Assembly (NCBI GenBank): GCA_029224185.1
Contig: CM055199.1
Coordinates: forward strand, 13,049,089 to 13,113,088
Length of the DNA: 64,000 bases
DNA from: Karalla daura
Taxonomy: Eukaryota; Chordata; Actinopteri; Chaetodontiformes; Leiognathidae
Reading direction: 5' to 3'
Part shown: positions 1-9,890 of the stretch, one piece after another
How the letters are laid out: the number at the start of each line of letters is the position of its first letter
Numbering within the stretch: position 1 is the stretch's first letter
The notes under the pieces: generated by a model
Databases searched by the model: none
Told to the model about the DNA's origin: nothing
The model's input: the letters and a program-made list of their open reading frames with translations, nothing else
Translations under genes and position numbers: made by a program

Positions 1-528
1 TCATAATAGGATGACAGATAAATGAGTTCTTCATTGTGGCATTAAGTTGGCTTAGATGATTCCACAAGTATTTGTGGAGATTTCACACTTTTCAACAGAG
101 CTTCACACTTTCCAGGAAAATAGGCAATTTATTTTTGATCATAGAGGTGCTACTGTATCACTCACAATGAAGGCTTTATCAAATGGATGTGTGTTTTAGC
201 AGCGCAGCAGGACAATGAGACGAACATGGCTAATGACTATAACATGAGTGAGAAGACAAATAGAGGCCGAGCCAGAGAGGAAGCCACAGATGTAAAGTCA
301 TGTCAGGTTCAATTAGACCATCTGAAGAGCTTAGCAGGCAGAGCTGACAAAGTCCAATTTGTCCAGCATATTTCAGTCTACCTTTCCCACATGTGCTCAC
401 GCCACTCATGGCTTTCACCACCATGTTTGGATAAATATTCACATTTTCCCACATCGCCTCCTGAGGGAAAGATGGTCCTGGACTTTTACTTGGAGGGGGG
501 GGTTCAGTTTATCTAGGAAGGCCATCGG
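1..528. other. Non-coding flank, nothing recognised
   Basis: AT-rich sequence with no ORF longer than about 110 codons. The short open frames show no domain or splice context. It is the genomic flank on the 3' side of the minus-strand LINE. A run of eight G at about 495-502 is the only simple sequence seen. Confidence 0.6.
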
Positions 529-542
529 CCTAGATTCCGCCC
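529..542. repeat. Target-site duplication, copy at LINE 3' end
   Basis: The 14-mer CCTAGATTCCGCCC occurs here, directly against the (ATCC)n tail of the LINE, and again without mismatch at 3916-3929 against the LINE's 5' end. A perfect duplication at both ends marks target-primed insertion and fixes the element boundaries at 543 and 3915. Confidence 0.93.
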
Positions 543-560
543 ATCCATCCATCCATCCAT
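543..560 (-). repeat. LINE 3' tail, (ATGG)n
   Basis: Read on the minus strand, the element ends in about four and a half ATGG units after the stop codon and a linker of about 10 nt. This replaces a poly(A) tail and is typical of RTE-group LINEs, where the 3' tandem repeat is copied during target-primed reverse transcription. The stop codon TAA of the main ORF is only about 10 bases upstream. Confidence 0.9.
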
Positions 561-570
561 CTTCTTCCGC

Positions 571-3500
571 TTATCCGGGGCCGGGTCGCGGGGGGAGCAG
601 TCTGAGCAGGGACGCCCAGACCTCCCTCTCCCTGGACACTTCCTCCAGCTCTTCCGGGAGGATCCCGAGGCGTTCCCAGGCCAGCCGGGTGACATAGTCA
701 CTCCAGCGTGCCCTGTGTCTTCCCCTGGGTCTCCTCCCGGATGGACATGCCCGGAACACCTCCCTAGGGAGGCGTCCAGGAGGCATCCGATTCAGATGCC
801 CGAGCCACCTCAGCTGGCTCCTCTCGATGTGGAGGAGCAGCGGCTCTACTCCGAGCTCCTCCCGGGTGACAGAGCTCCTCACCCTATCTCTAAGGGAGCG
901 CCCCGCCACTCTGCGGAGGAAACCCATTTCAGCCGCTTCTATCCGGGATCTCATTCTTTCGGTCATGACCCAGAGTTCATGACCATAGGTGAGGGTAGGA
1001 ACGTAGATCGACCGGTAAATCGAGAGCTTCGCCTTTTGGCTCAGCTCCTTCTTCACCACGACGGACCGATACAGTGACCGCATTACTGCAGCCGCTGCAC
1101 CGATCCGCCTGTCGACCTCTCGCTCCATCCTTCCCTCACTCGTGAACAAGACCCCAAGATACTTGAACTCCTCCACCTGAGGCAGGGGCTCTCCACCGAC
1201 CTGAAGAGGGCATTCCACCTTTCTCCGGTCGAGAACCATGGCCTCGGACTTGGAGGTGCTGATTCTCATCCCAGCTGCTTCACACTCGGCTGCAAACCGC
1301 CCCAGTGCATGCTGGAGGTCCTGGCTCGAGGGAGCCAATAAGACAACATCATCTGCAAAGAGCAGAGATGAGATCCCATGACTCCCGAACCGGACCATCT
1401 CTGGCCCCCTGCTGCGCCTAGAAATTCTGTCCATAAAGGTGATGAACAGAACCGGTGACAAAGGGCAGCCCTGTCGGAGGCCTACATGCACCGGGAACAG
1501 GCCTGACTTACTGCCGGCCATGCGAACCGAGCTACTGCACCGGTCATACAGTGACCGCACGGCCCTCAGTAGAGAGCCCTGGACCCCGTACTCCCGGAGT
1601 ACCCCCCACAGGACACCACGAGGGACACGGTCGAAAGCCTTCTCCAAGTCCACAAAACACATGTGGACTGGATGGGCAAACTCCCATGAACCCTCGAGCA
1701 CCCTGTGGAGAGTATAGAGCTGGTCCAGTGTTCCACGGCCGGGACGAAAACCGCATTGTTCCTCCTGGATCCGAGGTTCGACTATTGGCCGAACTCTCCT
1801 CTCTAGCACCCTGGAATAGACTTTCCCCGGGAGGCTGAGGAGTGTGATCCCCCGGTAGTTGGAACACACCCTCCGGTCCCCCTTTTTAAAAAGAGGGACC
1901 ACCACTCCAGTTTGCCACTCCAGGGGCACTGTTCCCGACTGCCACGCGATGTTGCAGAGGCGTGTCAGCCAGGACAGCCCTACAACATCCAGTGACTTGA
2001 GATACTCAGGGCGGATCTCATCCACCCCCGGAGCCTTGCCACTGGGCAGCTTGCGAACTACCTCAGTGACTTCGGCTTGGGTGATGAATGAGTCAACCTC
2101 TGGGTCCTCAGCCTCTGCTTCTTCTAGAGAAGGCGTGACGGTGGGATTGAGGAGATCCTCGAAGTATTCCTTCCACCGGCCAATGATGTCCCCAGTCGAG
2201 GTCAAGAGCTCCCCACTTCCACTGTAAACAGTATTGGTGGGGCACTGCTTCCCCCTCCTGAGGCGCCGGACGGTTTGCCAGAACTTCTTCGAGGCCGACC
2301 GATAGTCCTTCTCCATGGCCTCCCCGAACTTTTCCCAGGCCCGGGTTTTTGCTTCTGCAACTGCTCGCGCTGCCATCCGCTTGGCCCGTCGGTACGCGTC
2401 AGCTGTCTCAGGAGTCCCCCGAGCCAACCAGGCTCGGTAGGACTCCTTCTTCAGCTTGACGGCATCCCTTACTTCCGGTGTCCACCACCGGGTTCTGGGA
2501 TTGCCGCCGCGACAGGCACCGGAGGTCTTACGGCCACAACTTTGAACAGCCGCATCCACAATGGAGGTGGAGAACATGGTCCACTCGTGCTCCACGTCTC
2601 CAGCCTCCCTCGGGATCAGGTCAAAGCTCTCCCGAATGTGGGAGTTGAAGACCTCCCTGACAGGAGATTCTGCCAGGCGTTCCCAGCAGACCCTCACGAT
2701 GCGCTTGGGTCTGCCAGGTCTGTCCAGCTTCCTCCCCGGCCAGCGAACCCAACTCACCACCAGGTGGTGGTCGGTTGATAGCTCAGCCCCTCTCTTTACC
2801 CGAGTGTCCAACACATACGGCCGGAGGTCAGATGATACGGCTACAAAGTCGATCATTGATCTCCGGCCTAGGGTGTCCTGGTGCCATGTGCACTGATGGA
2901 CGCCCTTATGCTTGAACATGGTGTTTGTTATGGACAAACTGTTACTGGCACAGAAGTCCAGTAACAGAACGCCGCTCGGGTTCAGATCGGGGAGGCCGTT
3001 CCTCCCGATCACGCCCCTCCAGGTTTCGCTGTCATTACCGACGTGAGCATTGAAGTCTCCCAGCAGGACGATGGAGTCTCCGGTTGGAGCACTTTCCAGT
3101 ACTCCTCCCAGGGACTCCAGGAAGCCCGGATATTTTGTGCTGCTGTTCGGCCCGTAAGCCGAAACAACAGTTAAGGTTCGGCCCCCCACCCGAAGGCGGA
3201 GGGACGCGACCCTCTCGTTCAGCGGGGAGAACTCCAACACATGGCGGCTGAGCTGGGGGGCTATAAGCAAGCCCACACCAGCTTGCCGCCTTTCACCGTG
3301 GGTAACTCCAGAGTAGTAGAGAGTCCAACCTCTCTCGAGGATTTGGGTTCCAGAGCCCATACTATGTGTGGAGGTGAGCCCGACTATCTCTAGCCGGTAC
3401 CGCTCCACCTCCCTCACGAGCTCAGGCTCCTTCCCCCCCAGCGAGGTAACATTCCATGTACCTAGAGCCAGATTTGTCGCCCTGGGATTGGTCCGTCGGG

Positions 3501-3753
3501 GGCCCTGCCCACGACTGCTACCCAGTTCGCTTTGCACCCGACCCCAGTCATTCGCCCTGCAGGTGGTGGGTCCACGGGGCGGCGGAGAGGATGGAGACGC
3601 CACGTAACCTCTTCGGGCTGGGCCCGGCCGGGCCCCGTGGCAGACCCGGCCACCAGGCGCTCGCTGTCGGGCCCTCCGTCCGGGCCTGGCTCCGGACGTG
3701 GGCCCCGGGCTTCCTCCGGGCAGGGTCTCGTCTCTCTCCTTTCTTGATTCCAT
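571..3753 (-). CDS. LINE ORF: APE-type endonuclease plus reverse transcriptase
   Basis: A 1,060-residue retrotransposon polyprotein that nicks target DNA and reverse-transcribes its own RNA at the nick. Residues 1-90 are rich in Pro, Arg and Gly and may bind nucleic acid (inference). The endonuclease covers about 95-335, with TWNVTSL at 99-105, LGDFNAHVGN at 231-240, IDFVAVSSD at 301-309 and STDHH at 326-330. The reverse transcriptase covers about 560-870: GKAPGVDEIRPEYL (572-585), NYRGITLLS (632-640), CGFRPGRGT (667-675), motif A VDLEKAFD with catalytic Asp702, GLRQGCPLSP (758-767), and the FADD box at 799-802. A basic tail (about 980-1060) is shared by relatives. The start is the first in-frame ATG; its -3 base is C (weak) and its +4 base is G. 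Where the endonuclease family usually has a QE(T) motif, this protein has LTSTHS (126-131). Length and integrity suggest it could be functional. Confidence 0.94.
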   Translation of the reverse strand: MESRKERDETLPGGSPGPTSGARPGRRARQRAPGGRVCHGARPGPARRGYVASPSSPPPRGPTTCRANDWGRVQSELGSSRGQGPRRTNPRATNLALGTWNVTSLGGKEPELVREVERYRLEIVGLTSTHSMGSGTQILERGWTLYYSGVTHGERRQAGVGLLIAPQLSRHVLEFSPLNERVASLRLRVGGRTLTVVSAYGPNSSTKYPGFLESLGGVLESAPTGDSIVLLGDFNAHVGNDSETWRGVIGRNGLPDLNPSGVLLLDFCASNSLSITNTMFKHKGVHQCTWHQDTLGRRSMIDFVAVSSDLRPYVLDTRVKRGAELSTDHHLVVSWVRWPGRKLDRPGRPKRIVRVCWERLAESPVREVFNSHIRESFDLIPREAGDVEHEWTMFSTSIVDAAVQSCGRKTSGACRGGNPRTRWWTPEVRDAVKLKKESYRAWLARGTPETADAYRRAKRMAARAVAEAKTRAWEKFGEAMEKDYRSASKKFWQTVRRLRRGKQCPTNTVYSGSGELLTSTGDIIGRWKEYFEDLLNPTVTPSLEEAEAEDPEVDSFITQAEVTEVVRKLPSGKAPGVDEIRPEYLKSLDVVGLSWLTRLCNIAWQSGTVPLEWQTGVVVPLFKKGDRRVCSNYRGITLLSLPGKVYSRVLERRVRPIVEPRIQEEQCGFRPGRGTLDQLYTLHRVLEGSWEFAHPVHMCFVDLEKAFDRVPRGVLWGVLREYGVQGSLLRAVRSLYDRCSSSVRMAGSKSGLFPVHVGLRQGCPLSPVLFITFMDRISRRSRGPEMVRFGSHGISSLLFADDVVLLAPSSQDLQHALGRFAAECEAAGMRISTSKSEAMVLDRRKVECPLQVGGEPLPQVEEFKYLGVLFTSEGRMEREVDRRIGAAAAVMRSLYRSVVVKKELSQKAKLSIYRSIYVPTLTYGHELWVMTERMRSRIEAAEMGFLRRVAGRSLRDRVRSSVTREELGVEPLLLHIERSQLRWLGHLNRMPPGRLPREVFRACPSGRRPRGRHRARWSDYVTRLAWERLGILPEELEEVSREREVWASLLRLLPPRPGPG

Positions 3754-3772
3754 TGGGGTCTTTTTGAACCAT
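3548..3772 (-). CDS. Short upstream ORF overlapping the LINE ORF
   Basis: A 74-codon frame that starts 19 nt upstream of the main ORF and overlaps its first 200 nt in another frame. Its ATG has A at -3 and G at +4, a better initiation context than the main ATG. The ATG also sits inside the strand that would form helix P2' of the ribozyme fold. The product would be Pro/Arg/Gly-rich with no recognisable domain. It could be a vestigial ORF1, a regulatory uORF, or chance: all three minus-strand frames are open over this GC-rich stretch. No function is claimed. Confidence 0.25.
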   Translation of the reverse strand: MVQKDPNGIKKGERRDPARRKPGAHVRSQARTEGPTASAWWPGLPRGPAGPSPKRLRGVSILSAAPWTHHLQGE

Positions 3773-3915
3773 TCTTAGTCTGGCCCCTCGTCCGAGACCA
3801 ATTTGCCTTGGGTGACCCTACCAGGAGTTCGTGACTCCCGACAACATAGCTCTCAGGGGTCTTAAGGGCACGCAAACCTCTCCACCACGATAAGGTGATG
3901 GTTCCCGGAGAGGTT
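3766..3915 (-). ncRNA. HDV-like self-cleaving ribozyme at LINE 5' end
   Basis: The first 150 nt of the element fit the nested double pseudoknot of hepatitis-delta-like ribozymes, with no unassigned base in the core. P1: AACCTCTCC (3915-3907) pairs with GGAGAGGTT (3883-3875), 9 bp. P2: GAACCAT (3904-3898) pairs with ATGGTTC (3772-3766), 7 bp. P3: ACC (3896-3894) pairs with GGT (3886-3884) around a 7-nt loop TTATCGT (3893-3887), which keeps the U..UCG pattern of the HDV L3 loop. TG at 3874-3873 can form P1.1 with loop bases T and A. P4 may be GCCC (3869-3866) with GGGC (3786-3783) around a large loop. The CTAA at 3778-3775 fits the catalytic CNRA motif just before P2'. In R2 and some RTE elements such ribozymes cut the RNA at the element's 5' end. 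Cleavage here is inferred from pairing. Confidence 0.8.
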
Positions 3916-3929
3916 CCTAGATTCCGCCC
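3916..3929. repeat. Target-site duplication, copy at LINE 5' end
   Basis: Exact second copy of the 14-mer found at 529-542. It abuts the first base of the ribozyme P1 helix, so the element appears to begin exactly at the predicted self-cleavage point. Confidence 0.93.
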
Positions 3930-5339
3930 TCGTAAGTTAATTCCCTGTCTCCCTAAACACCCCTGATTGACCAAGTTTTCTATGGAAAGAAGACAAAAAA
4001 AGGGGACGTTTCTGTCTGTTTTCCTGCTGTCTCCCTTTTTCATTCACCCACGGTCTGTCTTTCTGTTGTACACACACAGACACACGCTGAGCTGTACCCT
4101 GTGGTGAATGTCTCACATATGCCATCCAGTTAGCTGGGTATTTTTGTCTATGTGAGTGGGCAGCGGTGTCACTCAGCAAGCTTTGAGCTCAGCAGTAGGA
4201 GAGCTGTGAAAGCCAGTCGCTAACAAGCAGAGAGTTTCCCTCCCTGCATCCTACAGCCAGATGGCTAATCTCAGCAGAATAAGTAACACACTTTATAATC
4301 TGATTTAGAGAAGTGGAAGAAGGAGGAAAAACAACATACACCAACATCATAACAACTCAAATGCCTCGTGGTCACAGGTCGCTTGCAATGAGGTGACAAC
4401 AACATAAAACAAAGTGTCCTCTTGTCAGGACGGATTCAATAATTAGACACACGGAAGTGGCCTTGGTTAGCTTGCAAAACAGACGCCAGTGCTCGAGGCT
4501 GGCCCTGCAAATTGGAATAATTTGTTTTCAGGGTGGCTGTAGAGATCTGCCTGCAGTGGCTGATGGCTGAAAACAAAATGCTGTTATTTAGCTAATTATT
4601 AATTTTCTAGCTCCACGTATGGGACAGAATCCTCAAATTCTGCACCCAAATCTTCCCGAAAACAAAGCAAGGTAAAAAAAAAAAGAAAAAGAAAAAGAGA
4701 GGTAGAAAACTAAATGCTCTCCTTATGCCTCCCCTCCCGCCTGTGGCCTGAATGATGACAGGCCTGATTCCTGCTGGCGCTGTGCCAGTGCATTGCCCGA
4801 GGATGCCCTCAGGTGTCTGAGGCAGCGTATCCATTAGCTACCTGTGTCGACTGCTCCTCCGAGATACACAGACACTGATGTCTGCTTTCCTTCCCTTTCC
4901 AGAGATCCTTGAGCCACACACCCGCACACCCTCACACACACCTGAAGCCTACCATCTGGCCGGGGCTGGAGGACCATGCCGCGGCGGCCTCCGATGGTCT
5001 GACCGCTCAGCCCTCTTCCTGTCACTCAGCCTCGTCAGCCGACGGCATCAGTGCAGGTGGCGTTCCCTTAGTCCTCCGCTGGGGAGAGAGCAACCTGACA
5101 GGAGCTTTGAACTAAGGTGACCGGAAAAACAGAAACACCTGTACAGCTTAATGCAGTGTAACACCCTACAACAGCCCCCGCGATGAGTAGCCCGAGCAGC
5201 TTGTTGACTCAACACAAAGCCAGTTGTGAAGTAGTTTCCTTAGTGGAAGAGATAATATGGAGGAGTTCCCTTCTGGGCATTTTAAGAACATGTTTTCACA
5301 ACTTAATCATTAATACTTTAGCAATTGTTCATATTTGTT
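3930..5339. other. Non-coding flank with one weak exon candidate
   Basis: Host DNA on the 5' side of the LINE. It holds an A-rich tract near 4674-4700 and one splice-acceptor-like site at 4902 (listed separately). No repeat family or RNA gene was recognised. Confidence 0.5.
4903..5115 (+). other. Weak terminal-exon candidate, unknown product
   Basis: A pyrimidine-rich tract ending TTTCCAG at about 4896-4902 is followed by open frames to 5115 and 5120. The 5115 frame gives a Ser/Ala/Gly-rich peptide containing WPGLEDHAAAASDGLTAQ. No homolog was recognised and no partner exon was found. The stretch is G+C-rich, which lengthens chance ORFs, so this is recorded only as a lead. Confidence 0.12.
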
Positions 5340-5525
5340 TAAGGCTGGAGATACATCTTGGACAGTTTGCCAGTCTGTAGCAGGACACACAGGCACCATT
5401 CACACTCACACTCGCACTTAAACCTAGGAGAAGCTTAGGGTCTCAAATTTGCCCAGTCGAGGAAAACATGCAAACTGCATTTTCTCACTGGCTGTCAGGC
5501 AATAGAGCTATCTACTAATTTAATG
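5340..5525 (-). repeat. SINE-like repeat copy, truncated
   Basis: Lacks the ATGG tail. It matches the other copies through a GGCTGGAGATACA..TTGGACAG segment, a GCAGGACACACAGGCACCATTC segment, ACATGCAAACTGCA and a degraded head (GGCAATAGAGCTATCTACTAA). Old, diverged copy of the tRNA-headed family best seen at 63468-63769. Confidence 0.65.
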
Positions 5526-7111
5526 TTAACCAATAATTAGTGCCACTGATCTGCATGGTTTAGATGTTTCTTGTTTCAGCTAGTTATAAAACTCTGCAGA
5601 AGCCTGATGATGAGGCACTTGTTTGAATCAGTGTTCAAGCTTCATAGGAAGTGAATATTTTATCTTTCATTAACTGTTGCACAAGTCAGTTGGAGCAGAG
5701 TTCGAAACACACTGAATTTGCAGGGTTAGGTGTTGAAGTCACCCCTCGATTTATCACTCAACATGCGACAAACACGCCACATATCCAGCTAGTCTTGATT
5801 TGTGGTACGCATGCAAAGCCTAATTAATGTTATTTACACTCTGTAGAATCAGGCGGCTCCTTTTTGTGAACACCAGGAATCAGGAACAGCTGTTTGATAG
5901 AGAGAAACTAATGATGTCATGCCCAGAATCGTCAGTGGGGGGTCTGACACCGTGGGGGCTGTCACTCAGCAGCAGAATGTCAGCGGCGGCAGGGCCTCTG
6001 TTTGGGGAAGGCACCTGTCAATCATGTCGCAGTCGGCGGGGGAGCAGGTGTGCCGGCCAATGGTAGAGGGTCCCAGCACAGCAGGCCCGGGACCAGGAAG
6101 TGAAGCGCCATCTGGAGCTAGGACGAGCTGCGAGTGGGCAACAGGAACAGAGTGATGACACGCTGGAGGAGAGCCGGCGGAGTGTGCGGCTGGATGTAAC
6201 CAGGGCATTTGGATTCGTGCTGCCTGTCACACCAACTCTGCTGTTGATTCTAGATGTCAGATGGTGCTTATTAAAGAAGTGCATGGGCTCATATACAGAA
6301 AAAGACCTGTGTGCGTGTGTGTGTGTGTGCGTGCGTGTTTCAATGATGCGCTGAATACTGTTTCCAACATTAAAAGGGTGCACAGGACATGATATGACAA
6401 CACTCATACTGATTAGTTTAACAGCCTTACAATTTCACACACACACATACGCACACTCACACGGCATGTTCATTAGTCAGGCATTATTCTTAACCAAGGA
6501 CCAGTCTGTTTCTAACTGGAAGAACTTTGACAGTTGACAATTTGCCAGCTCATAAAATAAAAAGGAAGGGAAAAAAACGGTGGCAGTGAAAACTGCGCAA
6601 ATTGAAAATTATGACATTGAGTTTGATTTGAGGAAAAGGATGAAAAAATCCATTAAAACAAGTTCTGCATGGAAAGCGCTCCCTCTTTCTCTCTCCCTTC
6701 TTTTATGTAACAATGATCTTTTATTCCTTTGATAAGAGACAGATTTGCTGAGAGATAGGTCAGAGGAAATGGAATTGAATGGAAATCTTTGCGCTACATT
6801 TACTGAATCATCAATGTGATTAATAGCAGTTAACACCTCGTAAAAATAGAGCCGCAATTACAGCGGAAAATTAGGGGCCAGCATTACCATCATGCTAATA
6901 AGTACCGAATATAATTACATTTATCTCAGTATTGTCACAGAGATTGATAAATTCATGCTCAATCTCGTTAATCTCTCAATAACATCCAGCGACGAATTCA
7001 ACAATTATCTTTTTTTGTCATACTGAATGAAAAAAGGGCAAAAAAAGAGAAAGAGGAGGAGGAAGAGGTGAGATATGGTGAGAGTGGACGGAAGCAATGC
7101 AAGCACAAGCT
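5526..7111. other. Non-coding, regulatory-looking AT-rich DNA
   Basis: No gene. A short GT tract lies at 6307-6340. From about 6860 to 7020 there is low-CpG sequence dense in TAAT-type homeodomain cores, of a texture often seen in conserved non-coding elements. Conservation cannot be judged from one sequence. Confidence 0.4.
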
Positions 7112-7117
7112 AGAGAG

Positions 7118-7157
<40 letters not shown>
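7112..7157. repeat. (GA)n microsatellite
   Basis: About 46 bp of GA dinucleotides with one early interruption (GAGC). Confidence 0.95.
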
Positions 7158-7158
<1 letters not shown>

Positions 7159-9835
7159 AGATATGCCTCTGTCCATCTCGAGTATTTTTCATCCTATTCC
7201 CAGCAGAGGGGATAAAACAGATAATTACCAACTCTAAAAACTGTGTCTTTGTGTGCTGCGCTGAAAGGAGAAACTCTCCAGCACTGAAGAGATAAAGCTC
7301 AAAACAAAAGCAGCCTGAATTGGACCAGGATTAGCTTTAATGGTGGTAATTACCAGAGGGGATAACAGCCTGGTCCTCTCTGCCCATCACTGAGGCCCAG
7401 AGCAGAGGACAGCAGGAGGGGGAGAGAAAGACCTGAATCGGGGCCCATCCTTGGCTGCCTGTGTGGCTGCCTGGTGGCAGCGGTTTAGCACATTCAATTG
7501 TAAAACACTTGGACGACCCATCTATGTCTGGCCACTCCTGTGCTAAAAGCCACTACTGTATCTCACCGCCCCAATAATGGCTGTGCGTAAAAAAGGACCG
7601 GGGCCCTCCACACTGTTGCTTCTTGAATTACAATCTGAGCTGATGGCATGGATAAGAGTGCCCTAAATTATAGCAGTGGGTCCACTGAGGCCTTCCTTTC
7701 TCTCTTTCTGCCTCGCTGTCTCTACCTCATCTTAATGGATGAGTAGCAGTGGCAGCAACCCACGCCGTGTGCACCAATAAAGAGTTATTATTTAGGATGC
7801 TGACAGTGATGGGGTCTGCTGCCTAAAAACAAGAGAAATTAAAATGCAACACGGTGCCACCTTGCACTCTTGGTGGAAGATGGGCCCCCAGACATTAGTG
7901 AACACAAAAGAGAGAAACGAGTGAGGGCCATGTGCAGGACATTCAGCGGCTCAGAGGGCTATAATTTATCAGGTTTTAAATCTCTGCTTCCGAATCCTAA
8001 TTTGAATGTCAGCCCTCCGGGGCCTGGAGTATCGCATACAGTCTAAATCAAATGCACTCTACCCATGCGCTTCTTCCTGCTCTTGCTCCTCTTGTTTTAC
8101 TTCTTCCCTCTATGCCACTTCTCTGCACCTGCGTGTCCTACCATTCCCAAGGTGTGCTTGGATGTCTGACCCGTGGTGTGTTTGTTTCCTGAAACTCTGA
8201 TCAATAAAGGACGGCCCACCAGACAACCAATCCACAGGGAGGCTGGATCTATAAATATCTCATATGTCCAGCTGAGCCAGACTGTCCGCACCCCTGGCCT
8301 GCATGAGGTGATCTCACAGACTCGGGATGCACAGAATAAAATGCTCTCCCCGTGTTACTCATCTTCCCATTGATCATACAAATGTGTGAATTGTTTCTGT
8401 TCCCGTATCGAATGGTTGTGTTTATTGTTTCTTTATCAGTGTCAAGCAGATGAGGATGAAGAGCCGCGAGCCTCAGAGGTCGTACGAGCGATCTGTTACC
8501 AGCGCACACGGTAGTTAACCTGCAGAAATTCCGGTTCAGGCCTCTACTGTAGTATGTGACTGTAATGAGAAACACCCCACAGCCTGGTTGGTAGTCTGTT
8601 TTAATTAGCTCTTTTGAGCTCTAACAGAAAAGCCTTCACGCGAGAGAATGGACCTGTCATTCAAAACTCCACCTGTGGCATGACCTGTCGGTTCTATAGC
8701 TCTTATCTGGGGGATAAATCAAGACGCATCATCACATTTCTTGGTCTGTTAAAGCTCCTGGATGACCTGCCACCACCTGCTCTCTGTAGGATTTATCTAT
8801 TTAATCTATCCACAATAAACCAAGACGAGTGCCTCCTTGTTCACCTCAAATGTAATGTGGATTATTTGCAAGCACGTCTCTGGATGCTAATGTCAGTGGA
8901 TATGGAAAGCACTGCCAGATTTAGTGCCGAGTCCTTTTCTCTTCCCTGAATTCCAACAATGTTTCCTGTGATTAGATGTTACCCAGAAGGTGATGCAAGG
9001 TAACTCAGCAAAGCTGAGCTACATCAGTCCAGTCAGTGCCGAAGCCATTTGTGCAAACAAATTCCTTGAGGTTGACATCAAACATCCAACCACATGTCTG
9101 CCTGCGCTTGTGAGGAAGTCGGAATGGAAATCCCCCTCCTCCCTCCATCCCTCTTAAATAAGTTTGTGGTTTGTGTCTTTTTTTTCCCCTCCTCATCTTA
9201 ATCCAAGAGGACCGGCACAGATGAAAAGCAGGGTAATGTTGCTAATGTGCGCGATAGTCACAGCCACATAAACCTACCACAATAAATTAAAGACCACAGG
9301 CGTTCATCTTGGCCTCATGTGACCAAACCCCCCAGATGCAAACAGACATACGGTCACACAGTCGCACATTGTCCTCCAACGCCCTCCAAACAAGACGCAG
9401 CCAGCAGGCAGGCGCCCACATTCCCCGCTGCAGACCTATCTGGCTGTGCAGATAAAACCAAACTGTAAACACAACGTTTGACTCATCTCTCAGACATGAT
9501 TGGAAAGCTGAGTGATGAGGGGGAAACCTAATAGCGCTGCTGCACCCGGGGGACACTCTGTGAGTGACCTGTAGCTTACGCGGCAAAGTTGAAATAACCT
9601 AAACATCGGAGCGAGGTACGGCTCAGACTCCCTCGAGTCACGGCGTACGTACAGCTCTTCATATGTGGTCCTGCTTTAATGTGAATCTGACGTGTGTGAC
9701 ATGGAGACATATGATTTGAATAAGTTGGAGCTCTTCACACTTTATATTACGCATATGAACCGTGTATATGTTCAGTTTAAACACATGCTTTTCTGCACAT
9801 GCACACACTCACACACACTGACAGACAATTTATTT
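7158..9835. other. Non-coding DNA, no gene recognised
   Basis: Contains a MEF2/TATA-like CTATAAATA near 8249-8257 and scattered homeodomain-type motifs. Open frames are short (111 codons or fewer) and show no domains. Confidence 0.45.

Positions 9836-9888
<53 letters not shown>
9836..9888. repeat. (CT)n microsatellite
   Basis: About 50 bp of near-perfect CT repeats, preceded by short CA repeats at about 9800-9820. Confidence 0.95.

Positions 9889-9890
<2 letters not shown>

Larger units (their letters stand above)
543..3915 (-). mobile_element. Full-length RTE-type LINE retrotransposon
   Basis: A 3.37-kb non-LTR retrotransposon lying on the minus strand. In its own 5' to 3' order it has a ribozyme-like 5' leader (3915-3766), one long ORF for an APE-type endonuclease and a reverse transcriptase (3753-571), and a very short 3' UTR ending in (ATGG)n. 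Both ends are intact and flanked by a perfect 14-bp duplication, and the ORF has no frameshift or stop. Its base composition is much richer in G+C and CpG than the host DNA around it, as expected for a young insertion not yet eroded by CpG decay. The single-ORF layout, tiny 3' UTR and tetranucleotide tail fit the RTE clade (Rex3/Expander-like fish elements). The exact family name is from memory and less certain than the LINE call. Confidence 0.93.

Noticed and set aside
715..2896. Several + strand frames of 90-170 codons inside the LINE
   Set aside because: They are antisense shadows of the intact LINE ORF.
3462..4043. 193-codon frame crossing the LINE 5' boundary
   Set aside because: It starts in host DNA outside the element and crosses the target-site duplication, so it is an accident of GC-rich open frames.
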